NCBI RefSeq assembly: GCF_030651185.1
Contig: NZ_JAUSCJ010000029.1
Location: 186,001 to 250,000, forward strand
Direction: 5' to 3'
DNA: 64,000 nucleotides
Origin: Phenylobacterium sp.
Lineage (GTDB): Bacteria; Pseudomonadota; Alphaproteobacteria; Caulobacterales; Caulobacteraceae
Positions within the stretch are counted from its first letter, which is position 1. Every line of letters begins with the position of its first letter. The notes beneath the pieces were generated by a model. That model searched no databases and was not told the origin of the DNA. It saw only the letters and a program-made list of their open reading frames with translations. Both the position numbers and the translations under genes were made by a program. This document shows, piece after piece, positions 1 to 12,556 of the stretch.

Positions 1-290
1 AGAATTCCTTCCCGCCCCTGGCCAACAACCCGGCGACCGACGCCCTGGCCGTGCGGGCCCAGGCGATCTATGCGGGCCTGGGGCTGAAACTGGCCACCGG
101 CGGCAATGGCGGGGCCTCGCAGTCGGCGCTCGCCTATGAGGCCGGGACGCCGGCCCTGGACGGGCTGGGTCCGGTGGGCGGCGGCTTCCACTCCGAGAAG
201 GAATATATGGACCTCAAGTCGGTGACGCCGCGGCTCTACCTGCTGACCAAGCTGATCATGGACCTGAGCGCCAACCCGCCGAAGAAATAG
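1..290 (+). CDS. M20-family metallopeptidase (glutamate carboxypeptidase-like), C-terminal fragment
   Basis: The reading frame is open from the left edge of the window, so only about the last 95 residues are present. The tail resembles the zinc-dependent carboxypeptidase G2 group of the M20 family: a GGNGGASQ segment, then a GGGFHSEKEYMDL segment whose His is the expected metal ligand of the C-terminal part of the catalytic domain, then a helix ending in LIMDLSA. Known relatives cleave C-terminal glutamate or related residues from folates or peptides, often in the periplasm. Substrate and signal peptide cannot be judged because the N-terminus lies outside. The next gene is on the same strand after about 155 bp and need not be cotranscribed. 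Confidence 0.75.
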   Translation, partial: NSFPPLANNPATDALAVRAQAIYAGLGLKLATGGNGGASQSALAYEAGTPALDGLGPVGGGFHSEKEYMDLKSVTPRLYLLTKLIMDLSANPPKK

Positions 291-446
291 CGCGCTTTCC
301 CTCGCGCGCGGGCGTCGCTAGCCTGCCCTGATGATGATCGGTTTCGTCGCGGTCTGACCGCGCCTGCAGTTGGTTCGACCTGATCCCGCGTGGCCCCCTG
401 GGTCGCGCCAGAGCGCCTGTGCGCGCATCATCTGAAAGACGAAAAC

Positions 447-866
447 ATGGACCTGATCATCCGCGGGGCCGCGAACCCTGACGACGCCTACATGCCTATC
501 TGGGCGCCCCTGCTGGCCTTCAACCAGAAGACGGTGGGGGACGCGCAGGGGCTGCCCTTCGCCTTGACCATCAACCAACCCGACAGCGAGGAAGTGCTGG
601 GCGGGCTCTGGGCGCTGTCGCTGTGGGGCTCGTTCTATATCGGCCTGGTGGTGACGCCGGAGGGCGGGCGCGGCGAGGGGCTGGGAACCGAGCTGATGGC
701 CCGGGCGGAGGCCGAGGCGGTCGCCCGAGGCTGCCGCAACATGTGGCTCGACACCTACGCCTTCCAGGCGCGGGCCTTCTATGAACGGCTGGGGTTTGCG
801 GTGTTTGGCCAGATCGACGGGCCGGCGCCGATGTTCCCCAGGTACTTCATGCGTAAGGACCTTTAG
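447..866 (+). CDS. GNAT-family N-acetyltransferase
   Basis: This encodes a 139-residue single-domain GNAT protein. The acetyl-CoA binding segment reads VVTPEGGRGEGLGTELMARAE (first twenty residues VVTPEGGRGEGLGTELMARA), a good match to the Q/RxxGxG/A loop. The C-terminal AFYERLGFAVFG is the usual beta6-beta7 region. I start at the ATG at 447 rather than a GTG at 390, because MDLIIRGA begins a typical first GNAT strand and the upstream stretch looks non-coding. The acceptor substrate cannot be predicted. A strong hairpin terminator follows directly. Confidence 0.8.
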   Translation: MDLIIRGAANPDDAYMPIWAPLLAFNQKTVGDAQGLPFALTINQPDSEEVLGGLWALSLWGSFYIGLVVTPEGGRGEGLGTELMARAEAEAVARGCRNMWLDTYAFQARAFYERLGFAVFGQIDGPAPMFPRYFMRKDL

Positions 867-876
867 CAGTCAAAAA

Positions 877-907
877 GAAGGGCGGCGTCCTTGGACGCCG
901 CCCTTTG
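877..907. terminator. Bidirectional hairpin terminator between convergent genes
   Basis: A perfect 13-bp stem (878-890 paired with 893-905) has only two unpaired central bases and is flanked by A-rich sequence on the left and TTT on the right. It lies between the stop codons of the acetyltransferase gene (+) and the TonB receptor gene (-), so it can stop transcription from both sides. Confidence 0.85.
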
Positions 908-934
908 AGTCAAGTTCTCGAGGGGGAAGAACCT

Positions 935-3844
935 CTAGAACTTTTTGGTGACGCCCAGCTTGAAGTAGCGGCCGAGCGGATTGGCGGTGAAGGGGTCGTA
1001 GCTGAGGTCCAGCCGCGCGAAGGACGGGTCAGCGTCGAAGACGTTGATCACCGAGGCCGTCAGCGTGGTCTCCCAGGGCAGGAAGACCCGGTAGCTGAGG
1101 TCGTTGGTGATGAAGGCGTCGATCTTCTGGCCCAGCGGGCTGGCGGCCGTGAAGGTCGAGGTGCCAACGCGGGTGTCGATCATCCCGTCGATGTAGCGCA
1201 GGGTCCAACGGAGGTTGTGGTCGCCGTTGGTGTATTCGCTGAAGACCGTGGCCTTCCACTGCGGCTGCGAGCCGTAGCCGAGATAGTCCATCGTGCCGGC
1301 ATAGTCGCGGGCCGGCTTGACGGTGACGCCCTCGATGACCGTGGGGGCGACCTCGTACTTGAGCACGTAGGTCATATCCAGGCCGAAGGAGAGGTCGCCG
1401 CCGGCCAGCACGTCGCGGGCCTTGTAGCTGGCCGCGAAGTCGATGCCGCTGGTCTTCAGGTCGGGGCCGTTGACGACGTTCAGACGGGTCCGGTTGATCG
1501 CCGAAGGCAGGCAGTCCGGGGTTCCGTCGGAGTTGATGTCGTTGAAGGTGACCCGGTTGCGCAGGCCGGCATAGGAGGCCACCAGGCAGTTGTTCGGCAG
1601 GCTCGTCGACGTGCCGTTCGGGAACAGCGCGTTGATGATGCCCGAGCCGCTCTCGTTGTCGATCGGGCCGGCGAAGTCGAAGGACCAGTAGTCGAGGGTG
1701 GCGTTGAAGTCGCCGACCTCCAGGATGGCGCCGACGTTCAGGGTGTTGGCCTTTTCCGGCTCCAGGTTCGGATTGCCGTAGACGTCATAGGCCCGGTAGC
1801 CGGCCGCCGCGGTGGTGTAGGCCAGCGAGGTGGTGACGGAGGGGGCGATCTGGGTCTGCGGCGGGGCGCGGAAGGTCGAGCCGGCCGAGGCGCGGAAGGC
1901 CAGCCAGTCGGTGGCCTGCCACTTCACGGCGACCTTGGGGTTGGTGGTGGCGCCGATGTTTCCGCCGTAGTCCTCGTAGCGCACGGCCAGCGTGGCGGTG
2001 AGGCTGTCGAAGATCGGAACCTGCAGCTCGCCGAAGCCGGCGATGACGCCGTAGTCGAGGTTGTAGTCGGTCAGCGGGCCGAAGAACGAGAAGCCGCCGT
2101 ACCGGTTCACGCAGGTCGCCGCCGGGTTCACCGGAGAGTCGGTGCAGGGGGTGACGGCGATGTTGGTATAGTCGCTGGTCTGACGCTCGATGGAGCTCCA
2201 GCGGTATTGCGTGCCCGCGGCCCAGGCCAGGGCGCCGGCGCCGAAGTCGATCGGCAGTTCGCCGTTGAAGACCAGGTCGGCGGCGAACAGCTTGGTGCGG
2301 GTCTCGTAGGAATAGTCCTCGAACAGGTAGTCCAGGATCGCCTTGTTGTTGGCGGTCGAGGCCACGTAGTTCGGGTTGGTCCGGTCATCCAGGACGTTGC
2401 CCGTCGTGCCGGTGGAGAAGGGGTTGAAGTAGGCGCAGGCGCCGACGCCGGCGACGCCGGTGGAGGGATTGCAGCCCGCGCCGCCCAGGCCGCGCAGGGC
2501 GAGCTGGAGACGGGAGATCAGGATGTCCGGAGTGGCGATGTCGCTCCAGTCTTCCATGTAGGTCAGGCCGGCGTCCCAGCCGATGCCGTTCTCGAACTTG
2601 CCCTTCAGACCCGACGACAGGCGATAGGCGGTGAACTTGCGCTTATCTTCCTTGCCTCCGTACTCGTAGAGGCCGTTGCCGCCCACGCCGATCGGACGCC
2701 AGGCGATAGAGGTGAACAGGCCGGCGGTGGCGGCCGAGGCCGGGGCCAGGCCCTTGGCGATCAGGGCCTGCAGGCTGGGGTTGGACGCCGGGATGAAGAA
2801 GCCGTTCCCCTGGGCCTTGGTGGTCAGGCCCGAGGTCGGGAAGTTGTTCGGCGGATAGGACGGCGAGGAGTTCTCTTCCGGCACGTCGTGGCCGGCATAG
2901 AGAGCTTCCATGTGGAAGGTGGTGGTGTCGGTCAGCTCGAAGTTGATCTCACCGTAGAGCTGATAGTGCTCTTCGCGTTCCGTCAGGTTGTCGAAGCCGA
3001 TGTAGTTGAAGTTGCAGCTCGCCGCCGTGCCGGGGCCGGAGATCGCGTTGCAGGACGGGTCGACATAGGGGGTGGTGTAGCTCAGCCCGCCGTTGGAGCT
3101 GGACAGGTACAGGCCCGGGTTGCCGAAGCTGGACCAGCCGCCCTGCGGGTTCTCGGTGATGGAGCGAACGGTGTAGTCGCGCTCCAGGGCGTTGAGCTCG
3201 GAGCGGTGACGGTAGCCGGCGGTCAGCAGGATGTTGCCGCGATCGCCGCGCCAGCCATAGGCGACGGACGTGCCGTAGTCGCCGTCGGACCCGTCGATCA
3301 GCGAGTAGTCGCCGCGGACCTCGAAGCCGTCGAGGTTGGTGCGGGTGATGAAGTTGACCACGCCGCCGATGGCGTCGGAGCCGTAGGTGGCGGCGGCGCC
3401 GTCCTTCAGGACTTCCAGGCGGCCGATGGCCGCCGTGGGGATCAGGTTGGTGTCGACCGAGGTCCCGCCGGGGGAGACGGCCATGCGGCGGCCGTTCATC
3501 AGCACCAGGGTGCGGGTCGCGCCAAGGCCGCGCAGGTTGATGTTGCCCGAGCCGGTGGTCTGGCCGGCGCCGAACTGGTTGGATTCGCCGATGGCGCCGC
3601 TGACCGCGGGGATCGACTTGATCAGGTCTACCGTCGAGGGGGCGCCCTGCTTCTGCATTTCATCGGCGCCGATGACGTTCACCGGCAGGGCGGCGTCTTC
3701 CGGGGACCCGGCGATGAAGGAGCCGGTGACCACGACTTCGGAGACTTCGACGTCGTCCTGCGCGAAGGCCTGGCCAGCGGAGAGGGTGATGAGGGTGGCC
3801 AGCGCGATAGACGAGGCCCCTGCAAGGTATCTGGTGTTAAGCAC
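935..3844 (-). CDS. TonB-dependent receptor, outer membrane
   Basis: This is a 969-residue outer-membrane active transporter. After the signal peptide there is a TonB-box-like EVVVTGS, then a plug domain with NINLRGLGATRTLVLMNGRR, LEVLKDGAAATYGSDAIGG and VVNF, then a long beta-barrel ending in a C-terminal Phe (KLGVTKKF), as expected for insertion by the BAM complex. I choose the GTG at 3844: it is preceded by AGGGGAAACGC and gives a clean signal peptide MLNTRYLAGASSIALATLIT followed by LSAGQAFA. In-frame starts at 3901 and 3919 would put a non-signal extension in front. The barrel resembles the large Caulobacter and sphingomonad receptors for sugars, peptides or other organic nutrients. The substrate is unknown and no TonB/ExbBD or FecIR partner is adjacent. 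Confidence 0.9.
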   Translation of the reverse strand: MLNTRYLAGASSIALATLITLSAGQAFAQDDVEVSEVVVTGSFIAGSPEDAALPVNVIGADEMQKQGAPSTVDLIKSIPAVSGAIGESNQFGAGQTTGSGNINLRGLGATRTLVLMNGRRMAVSPGGTSVDTNLIPTAAIGRLEVLKDGAAATYGSDAIGGVVNFITRTNLDGFEVRGDYSLIDGSDGDYGTSVAYGWRGDRGNILLTAGYRHRSELNALERDYTVRSITENPQGGWSSFGNPGLYLSSSNGGLSYTTPYVDPSCNAISGPGTAASCNFNYIGFDNLTEREEHYQLYGEINFELTDTTTFHMEALYAGHDVPEENSSPSYPPNNFPTSGLTTKAQGNGFFIPASNPSLQALIAKGLAPASAATAGLFTSIAWRPIGVGGNGLYEYGGKEDKRKFTAYRLSSGLKGKFENGIGWDAGLTYMEDWSDIATPDILISRLQLALRGLGGAGCNPSTGVAGVGACAYFNPFSTGTTGNVLDDRTNPNYVASTANNKAILDYLFEDYSYETRTKLFAADLVFNGELPIDFGAGALAWAAGTQYRWSSIERQTSDYTNIAVTPCTDSPVNPAATCVNRYGGFSFFGPLTDYNLDYGVIAGFGELQVPIFDSLTATLAVRYEDYGGNIGATTNPKVAVKWQATDWLAFRASAGSTFRAPPQTQIAPSVTTSLAYTTAAAGYRAYDVYGNPNLEPEKANTLNVGAILEVGDFNATLDYWSFDFAGPIDNESGSGIINALFPNGTSTSLPNNCLVASYAGLRNRVTFNDINSDGTPDCLPSAINRTRLNVVNGPDLKTSGIDFAASYKARDVLAGGDLSFGLDMTYVLKYEVAPTVIEGVTVKPARDYAGTMDYLGYGSQPQWKATVFSEYTNGDHNLRWTLRYIDGMIDTRVGTSTFTAASPLGQKIDAFITNDLSYRVFLPWETTLTASVINVFDADPSFARLDLSYDPFTANPLGRYFKLGVTKKF

Positions 3845-4157
3845 GCGTTTCCCCTGTTTCAATATAACTGCGTTATCTGTCTGAATGATGACAGATCGCA
3901 TCGGGGGTAAGACCGGCAACAGTTGTAAAACTCAAGTCTCTTTTCTGTACGACTTGACGATGTTGGAAGTTATCCCTGACCGTTATGTCAATACTAGTTG
4001 AATCTCGCGGTTCAATTTTCGACGTTACGTCAAAAGCGTACTCAAGTTTCGAAAAGGTCATGGAAAAGACGTTTAAAAACAGTCCAGCCGGTCGGTAAAA
4101 AGTTGACGCAGGGGCCGAAAGGCCAGGCTGTCGTTTTTTCGCAACAGGGACGCGCAA
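3845..4157. other. AT-richer intergenic leader region upstream of the TonB receptor gene
   Basis: No convincing gene is seen. The region is visibly poorer in G and C than its surroundings, as expected for a promoter and leader. On the minus strand a TTGACA at 3986-3991 and TAACTT at 3967-3972 could be promoter elements, but their 13-bp spacing is short for a standard sigma-70 promoter, so this is only a suggestion. No riboswitch was recognised. Confidence 0.35.
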
Positions 4158-4194
4158 AACCGCCCCCGGAGTCGGTTCGACAGCCGGGGCGGTT
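4158..4194 (-). terminator. Intrinsic terminator after the 4229-4861 gene
   Basis: An imperfect inverted repeat (AACCGCCCCCGG at 4158-4169 with CCGGGGCGGTT at 4184-4194, one bulged base) is followed on the minus strand by TTTT. It sits about 35 bp past the stop of the small exported-protein gene and fits a Rho-independent terminator. Confidence 0.7.
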
Positions 4195-4228
4195 CGCTTA
4201 CAGCGTCAGAAAATCGAGCGGTGTCGGG

Positions 4229-4861
4229 TTACCGAGTCGGGGCGTCGGCGCCGGAGGTCTCCGGGGCGGGCTCGACAGGGGTGGGTTCGGGCGCCGGCGT
4301 GGGCTCCAGCTCGGCGGGGTCGGTGTTCACCTGGAAGGTCTTGCCCATCAGCTTGGCGCGGTCTTCCAGGGCGTGGGCCGTGGGGACGCAGCGGACCGGC
4401 AGGGTCCAGCCCATCCAGTTCTGGGCGACCTGGCGCTTGGGCATGGAACTGGCGGCGTTCCAGGTGGCGTGGCCCTTCTTCACCGCGGCGGCGCCGACGA
4501 TGTTGATGGGCTTCAGACTGGCGCGCTCGGCGGCCTCCATGGAGCGGGCGAACAGCTTCATGTCCTTCTGGGCCTGGGCCTGGATGGTGGCGTAGGCCGC
4601 CAGCTTCTGGGCCAGAGTCGTGTCGGGGTTCACCGGCGGAGCTTTCTCGATCTCGGTGACGTCGGGCATCATCTGGTCGTGCAGATCGACGTAGCCGCGC
4701 AGGGCGCCGTAGCACCAGCCCACCAGGCCGTAGTCGTCGCGGGGCGCGCCGGCGGGATAGGGCATGTCCTCGGTGAGCGCCCGGTCGTTGTAGGCGGGGG
4801 CGGAGCCAGCGGCGGGCTCGGCGGCGGCGAACAGGGTGAGGGCGGCGATGAGTGCGGACAT
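4229..4861 (-). CDS. Exported protein of unknown function with Pro/Glu-rich tail
   Basis: This encodes 210 residues starting with MSALIAALTLFAAAEPAAGS, which looks like a short signal peptide, so the product is probably periplasmic. The middle contains two Cys (GWCYGALRG and VRCVPTAHALED) that might form a disulfide, and a GWTLPVRC segment. The last 30 residues are rich in Pro, Glu and Thr (PTPAPEPTPVEPAP), a low-complexity linker or wall-contact tail. The ATG at 4861 has AAGG just upstream. The gene follows the oxoprolinase gene on the same strand after 29 bp, so it may be cotranscribed. I do not recognise a characterised family. Confidence 0.7.
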   Translation of the reverse strand: MSALIAALTLFAAAEPAAGSAPAYNDRALTEDMPYPAGAPRDDYGLVGWCYGALRGYVDLHDQMMPDVTEIEKAPPVNPDTTLAQKLAAYATIQAQAQKDMKLFARSMEAAERASLKPINIVGAAAVKKGHATWNAASSMPKRQVAQNWMGWTLPVRCVPTAHALEDRAKLMGKTFQVNTDPAELEPTPAPEPTPVEPAPETSGADAPTR

Positions 4862-4890
4862 GGAGCCTTGGAACCTTGAAACTGTGTCGA

Positions 4891-8511
<3,621 letters not shown>

Positions 8512-8582
8512 AACTTAACCTGCCTGCGGGATGATGCGCGTTGTGTTTGCCGCACTGCGGAACTAGGCTTGTCGATACTCCC

Positions 8583-9281
8583 ATGAGTTTCTGGCGCAAC
8601 ATTGCTGGGCTCGCCGTCCGCCGCCCAGATGGTTGCGAAGACTGCGACGAGTGTCCTCCGGGCCTGCCCGGCGAGGACCCCACCTTCACGACTGCCGTCA
8701 CGGCCCTGGGCGCCAAGCTCGCCAAGGCCGACGGCCGCGCCAGCGTCGGCGAGTTCGACGCCTTCGCCCAGGTGTTCCAGACCGACGCGGCGTCGGAGCG
8801 CAACATCCACCGCCTGTACGATCTCGCCCGCCAGACGACGCGGGGCTACGAGAGCTACGCGATCCGGCTGGCCAAGCGCTACCGCAATTGCCCGACCCTG
8901 CTGGAGGACGTGCTGGACGGCCTGTTCCACATCGCCGGCTCCGACGGGGCGGTGAGCGCCGACGAGTTGGTCTATCTGGAACACGTGGCGGTGCTGTTCG
9001 GCTTTTCGCCCCTGGTGTTCCGCCGGCTGAAGGCCACCCATCTGGGGCTCAGCGCCGAGGATCCCTATGGCGTGCTGGGGGTGCCCCATGACGCGCCCGA
9101 CGACGAGGTCCGCAGCGCCTGGAAGGGCGCCTTGATCGTTTCCCACCCGGACCGCGCCCGGGCGCGCGGCCTGCCCTCGGAATTCATCGAGGTGGCGGAA
9201 TCCAAGGCCGCCTCCATCAATGCCGCCTTCGACACCATCATGCGCGAGCGCCGGGAATTGGCGCTCGAAGGGGTGGCATAA
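8583..9281 (+). CDS. TerB-like plus J-domain co-chaperone (DjlA-like)
   Basis: This encodes 232 residues. The first two thirds form an all-helical TerB/DjlA-type domain with two repeats of acidic helix pairs (LAKADGRASVGEFDAF and IAGSDGAVSADELVYL). The C-terminus is a J domain (DPYGVLGVPHDAPDDEVRSA) with the HPD tripeptide in IVSHPDRARARG, which stimulates DnaK ATPase. Membrane DjlA has an N-terminal transmembrane segment; here none is obvious, so the protein is probably soluble. The ATG at 8583 begins MSFWRNIAGLA. The gene is divergent from the oxoprolinase gene with about 70 bp between them. An N-terminal cluster CEDCDECPPG holds three closely spaced Cys. Confidence 0.85.
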   Translation: MSFWRNIAGLAVRRPDGCEDCDECPPGLPGEDPTFTTAVTALGAKLAKADGRASVGEFDAFAQVFQTDAASERNIHRLYDLARQTTRGYESYAIRLAKRYRNCPTLLEDVLDGLFHIAGSDGAVSADELVYLEHVAVLFGFSPLVFRRLKATHLGLSAEDPYGVLGVPHDAPDDEVRSAWKGALIVSHPDRARARGLPSEFIEVAESKAASINAAFDTIMRERRELALEGVA

Positions 9282-9382
9282 CACTGGTTTCGTTGTTTTT
9301 TACGTTTTGAAGCGTTGACGACGGGCGCCGCCCGAACAACATAATCGTGCAGCTGCCGGAAGAGGCGGCGCCAGAGGAAGCC

Positions 9383-9670
9383 ATGGTCAGGGAATTCGCC
9401 CGCAAACACGGTTCAGCGCTCCGCAGCTTTGCGGTGCTGGGCGGCGCTCTGGCCACCACGGCGGCGGTTGTCATCGCCGCGGCCCTGGCCCTGTTCGCCG
9501 CCGCCACGGTGGTGGTGATCGCGGTGATGTCCTCGGCCCTGCTGGCCTTGGCCGGCCTGGCCCTGCGCGCCAAGCGCACGGCCCACGCGCGCCGCGACGA
9601 CGGGATCATCGAAGCCCGCAACCTGGGCGGCCATCACTGGGTCGCCTACGGCTGGAACGAGCGGCGGTAA
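9383..9670 (+). CDS. Small membrane protein of unknown function
   Basis: This 95-residue protein has a basic N-terminus, then a hydrophobic stretch of about 45 residues rich in Ala and Val (residues 15-60, probably two transmembrane helices), then a basic cytoplasmic tail ending GGHHWVAYGWNERR. The ATG at 9383 follows AGAGGAAG and is preferred over a GTG twelve codons upstream. It lies 100 bp after the J-domain gene on the same strand. No family is recognised. Confidence 0.6.
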   Translation: MVREFARKHGSALRSFAVLGGALATTAAVVIAAALALFAAATVVVIAVMSSALLALAGLALRAKRTAHARRDDGIIEARNLGGHHWVAYGWNERR

Positions 9671-9684
9671 GTTAAAACCGCTCA

Positions 9685-9778
9685 TCCCGGCGACGGCCGG
9701 GACTCAGATACATCCACCGCATTCCGGATTCCTGGCACAGGCCATGACCTACGACCTGGATCCCGGCCGTCGCCGGGA
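9685..9778. repeat. Intergenic inverted repeat, two perfect 18-bp arms
   Basis: TCCCGGCGACGGCCGGGA (9685-9702) and its exact reverse complement TCCCGGCCGTCGCCGGGA (9761-9778) bracket 58 bp. The TCATCCCGG start resembles the elements at 14082 and 16845. It is probably a REP-like intergenic palindrome, and it may act as a terminator for the preceding small gene. Confidence 0.75.
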
Positions 9779-9886
9779 CGCGCGGGGAGGGGAGTGGCCG
9801 TCCTCTCAAGCTGACGCTGCGTAGGGCTTGCGGCTCTGAACCACCCCCTCTACCGTCGCTTCAAACAAGCGTTGGGAGAGAACGAG

Positions 9887-10174
9887 ATGATTGGTGTGAT
9901 CGCGGTCCTGAAGGTCGCCGAGGGCAAGAACGCCGAGTTCGAAGCCATCTTCACCGACCTGGCCAAGCAGGTGCGGGCCAATGAGCCCGGCAACATCGCT
10001 TACCAGCTCACCAAGAGCCGCACCGATCCCCAGATCTACAAGGTGCTGGAACTCTATGCCGACCAGGACGCCCTGACCGCCCACGGCGGCACCGACTACT
10101 TCAAGGCCGCCGGCGCCAAGATGGGCCCCTGCATGGGCGGCCGTCCCGAGATCGAATACCTCGACGGCGTGTAG
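9887..10174 (+). CDS. Antibiotic-biosynthesis-monooxygenase (ABM) family protein
   Basis: This 95-residue single ABM domain has a dimeric ferredoxin-like fold. Typical features are an N-terminal strand MIGVIAVLKVAEGK, a central NEPGNIAYQLTKSR and an HGGTDYFKAAGAKM helix. Relatives are cofactor-free quinol monooxygenases, haem-degrading proteins or plain stress dimers, so the reaction is uncertain. The ATG at 9887 follows GGGAGAG. It ends 11 bp before the acyl-CoA dehydrogenase gene and is probably its operon partner. Confidence 0.85.
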   Translation: MIGVIAVLKVAEGKNAEFEAIFTDLAKQVRANEPGNIAYQLTKSRTDPQIYKVLELYADQDALTAHGGTDYFKAAGAKMGPCMGGRPEIEYLDGV

Positions 10175-10185
10175 GGGAGGGCGCA

Positions 10186-11409
10186 ATGGACCTCGACTTC
10201 TCGCAGGGTGACCTCGCCTTCCGCGACGAGGTCCGCGCCTTCATCGCCCAGGCCTTCGACGACGACATGCGGGCCCATATGGGTCAGTCGAAGAACGCCC
10301 ATATCGACAAGACCGGCCAGGTCCGTTGGTGGAAACGCCTGAACGAGAAGGGCTGGATGGCGCCCGACTGGCCCGCCGAGTACGGCGGGACCGGTTGGAC
10401 CCATGCCCAGAAGTACATCTTCGACATGGAGATGGCGCTCGCCGGCGCGCCCGACACCTCCAACATGGGGGTGCGGATGTGCGCGCCCGTGGTGATGGCC
10501 TTCGGGACCGACGCGCAGAAGACGCAGCACCTGCCGAAGATCCTCGCGAGCGAGGTCTGGTGGTGCCAGGGCTATTCCGAACCGGGCTCCGGATCAGACC
10601 TCGCCTCGCTCTCCATGAGGGCCGAGCGGGACGGCGATCATTATGTACTGAGCGGTTCGAAAATCTGGACGACCTATGCCCAGCACGCCGACTGGATGTT
10701 CTGCCTGGTGCGGACCTCCAACGAGGCGATCAAGCAGATGGGGATCTCCTTCCTGCTGTTGGACATGAAGACGCCCGGGATTTCCATCGTGCCGCTGCCG
10801 ACGCTGGACGGGCCGCCGGACGGCGAGCAGGAGATCAACCAGGTGTTCTTCGAGAACGTCCGGGTCCCGGTGGCCAACCGGATCGGCGAGGAAGGCCAGG
10901 GCTGGACCTACGCCAAGTATCTGCTGCAGTTCGAGCGCGGCAACGCCTATGCGCCGGGCCTGACCAACATGCTGGCGCGGGTCAAGATGATCGCCGGGGC
11001 CGAGCGGTCCGATGGCGGCCAGCGGATGCTGGATGACAGCGATTTCCGCCGCAAGCTGACCGAGACCCAGATCAAGGTCGATGCGCTCAACGCCACCGAG
11101 CTGCGGATGTTCGCAGCAAGGACGGCGGGCGAGGCGATGGGGGCGGCGTCGTCGATGTTCAAGCTGGAGGGCAGCCAGGCTCAGCAGGCGATCACCGAAC
11201 TGGCCCTGGAGGCGGCGGGGATCTACGCCCAGCCCTTCGTGCGCGACACCTTCGCCGAGATCCGCGGCGAGCGGAACGAGCCCCGCGCGGGCCCCGACTA
11301 CGCGGCGACGGTGGCGCCGATGTACTTCAACTACCGCAAGACCTCGATCTATGCGGGCTCCAACGAGATCCAGCACAACATCATCGCCAAGATGGTGCTG
11401 GGGCTGTGA
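10186..11409 (+). CDS. Acyl-CoA dehydrogenase family protein
   Basis: This is a 407-residue FAD-dependent acyl-CoA dehydrogenase. Visible family features are the middle-domain flavin site WWCQGYSEPGSGSDLASL, GSKIWTTYAQHADW, and the C-terminal four-helix bundle with YAGSNEIQHNIIAKMVLGL. These enzymes introduce an alpha-beta double bond into acyl-CoA thioesters and pass electrons to ETF. The acyl chain (fatty, branched or steroid side chain) cannot be set from sequence alone. The start has GGGAGGGCGC upstream. Its stop overlaps the start of the following serine hydrolase gene by four bases (GTGA), which suggests translational coupling. Confidence 0.92.
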   Translation: MDLDFSQGDLAFRDEVRAFIAQAFDDDMRAHMGQSKNAHIDKTGQVRWWKRLNEKGWMAPDWPAEYGGTGWTHAQKYIFDMEMALAGAPDTSNMGVRMCAPVVMAFGTDAQKTQHLPKILASEVWWCQGYSEPGSGSDLASLSMRAERDGDHYVLSGSKIWTTYAQHADWMFCLVRTSNEAIKQMGISFLLLDMKTPGISIVPLPTLDGPPDGEQEINQVFFENVRVPVANRIGEEGQGWTYAKYLLQFERGNAYAPGLTNMLARVKMIAGAERSDGGQRMLDDSDFRRKLTETQIKVDALNATELRMFAARTAGEAMGAASSMFKLEGSQAQQAITELALEAAGIYAQPFVRDTFAEIRGERNEPRAGPDYAATVAPMYFNYRKTSIYAGSNEIQHNIIAKMVLGL

Positions 11410-12554
11410 GCTTCGGGGCCTTCGAAGCGGCGCTCGCCAAGTCCGTCGCCGAGGGCAAGATCGCCGGGGCCGTGGCCCTGGTGACCGACCGGAACGGCGT
11501 GACCTACGAACACGCGGCCGGCGTCCGCGCGGCGGGGCAGCCGGCGGCGATGGACGCCGCCACCGTGTTCTGGATCGCCTCGATGACCAAGGCGGTGGTG
11601 TCGGTGGCGGCCCTGCAGCTGGTGGAGCGGGGCAAGCTGACCCTGGACGGCGACCTGGGCGAGCTGTGCCCGGATTTGAAGGACCTCCAGGTGCTTGAGG
11701 GCGTGGCCGACGGCAAGGCCAAGCTGCGACCCGCCAAGGGATTCGTGACCCTGCGCCAGCTGCTGAGCCACACCTCGGGCTTCGCCTATAGCTTCACCCA
11801 CCCGGAATTCCTCGCCTACTCGCAGACCGAGGGGGCGCTGGATCCCAACTCGGGCAGCCGGGCGGCCCACCGCCAGCCGCTGATGTTCGATCCCGGCCAG
11901 GGCTGGATCTACGGCATTGGGATCGACTGGGCCGGGATCGTCATCGAGGCGGCCAGCGGCCAACGCCTGGACGCCTATCTGACGGAGAACATCTTTGGTC
12001 CCCTGGCGATGTTCGACACCGGCTTTGCGCTGTCCGAGGGGCAGGCGCCCCGCAAGGCCAGTGTGCATGTGCGCGGACCCGACGGCGCGCTGATCCCCAT
12101 TCCGTTCGGCATGCCGGCCAATCCTGAGGTGCTGTCGGGGGGCGGCGGGCTCTATTCGACGGCGGAGGACTACGGCAAGTTCCTGCGGATGCTGCTGGGG
12201 GAGGGCGGCGGCGTGCTCTCGGCCAAGACCCTGCGCGGCCTGTCGGAGAGCCACAGCGGGAGCCACAAGGCCGGCTTCATCAAGTCGGCGATGGCGGCGA
12301 TGACCAACGACTTCGACCTCTATCCGCACATGGCCACCGGCCACGGCCTGGCCACCATGATCACGCCGGAGCCCACCGGCGACGGGCGCGGCGCCGGCAG
12401 CCTGGCCTGGGCGGGTCTGGCCAACACCTACTACTGGGCCGATCCGGAGGCCGGGCAGGGCGGGGTGCTGATGACCCAGCTGCTGCCCTTCGCCGACCCG
12501 GAGGTGCTGACCCTGCTGCGGGCGCTGGAGCGCGGGGCGTACGGGCTGGACTAA
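11406..12554 (+). CDS. Serine hydrolase, class C beta-lactamase / esterase (EstB-like) family
   Basis: This encodes 382 residues with the SxxK catalytic pair at Ser59-Lys62 (WIASMTKAV), an LLSHTSGFAYSF segment and a LSGGGGLYSTAEDYGKF segment, typical of the penicillin-binding-protein-like esterases. There is no signal peptide, so the enzyme is likely a cytoplasmic esterase or lactone hydrolase rather than a resistance beta-lactamase. It starts at a GTG inside the stop codon of the acyl-CoA dehydrogenase gene and is the third gene of the 9887-12554 operon. It may release acids or alcohols for the neighbouring CoA pathway, which is inference from position. Confidence 0.9.
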   Translation: MSFGAFEAALAKSVAEGKIAGAVALVTDRNGVTYEHAAGVRAAGQPAAMDAATVFWIASMTKAVVSVAALQLVERGKLTLDGDLGELCPDLKDLQVLEGVADGKAKLRPAKGFVTLRQLLSHTSGFAYSFTHPEFLAYSQTEGALDPNSGSRAAHRQPLMFDPGQGWIYGIGIDWAGIVIEAASGQRLDAYLTENIFGPLAMFDTGFALSEGQAPRKASVHVRGPDGALIPIPFGMPANPEVLSGGGGLYSTAEDYGKFLRMLLGEGGGVLSAKTLRGLSESHSGSHKAGFIKSAMAAMTNDFDLYPHMATGHGLATMITPEPTGDGRGAGSLAWAGLANTYYWADPEAGQGGVLMTQLLPFADPEVLTLLRALERGAYGLD

Positions 12555-12556
12555 GT

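Noticed and set aside
905..3910. 1001-codon open frame on the plus strand
   Set aside because: It is the antisense shadow of the TonB receptor gene; its translation is Val/Gly/Arg-rich and has no family features.
3873..4157. 94-codon minus-strand frame upstream of the TonB receptor gene
   Set aside because: There is no ribosome binding site and no family pattern; the base composition fits a leader region.
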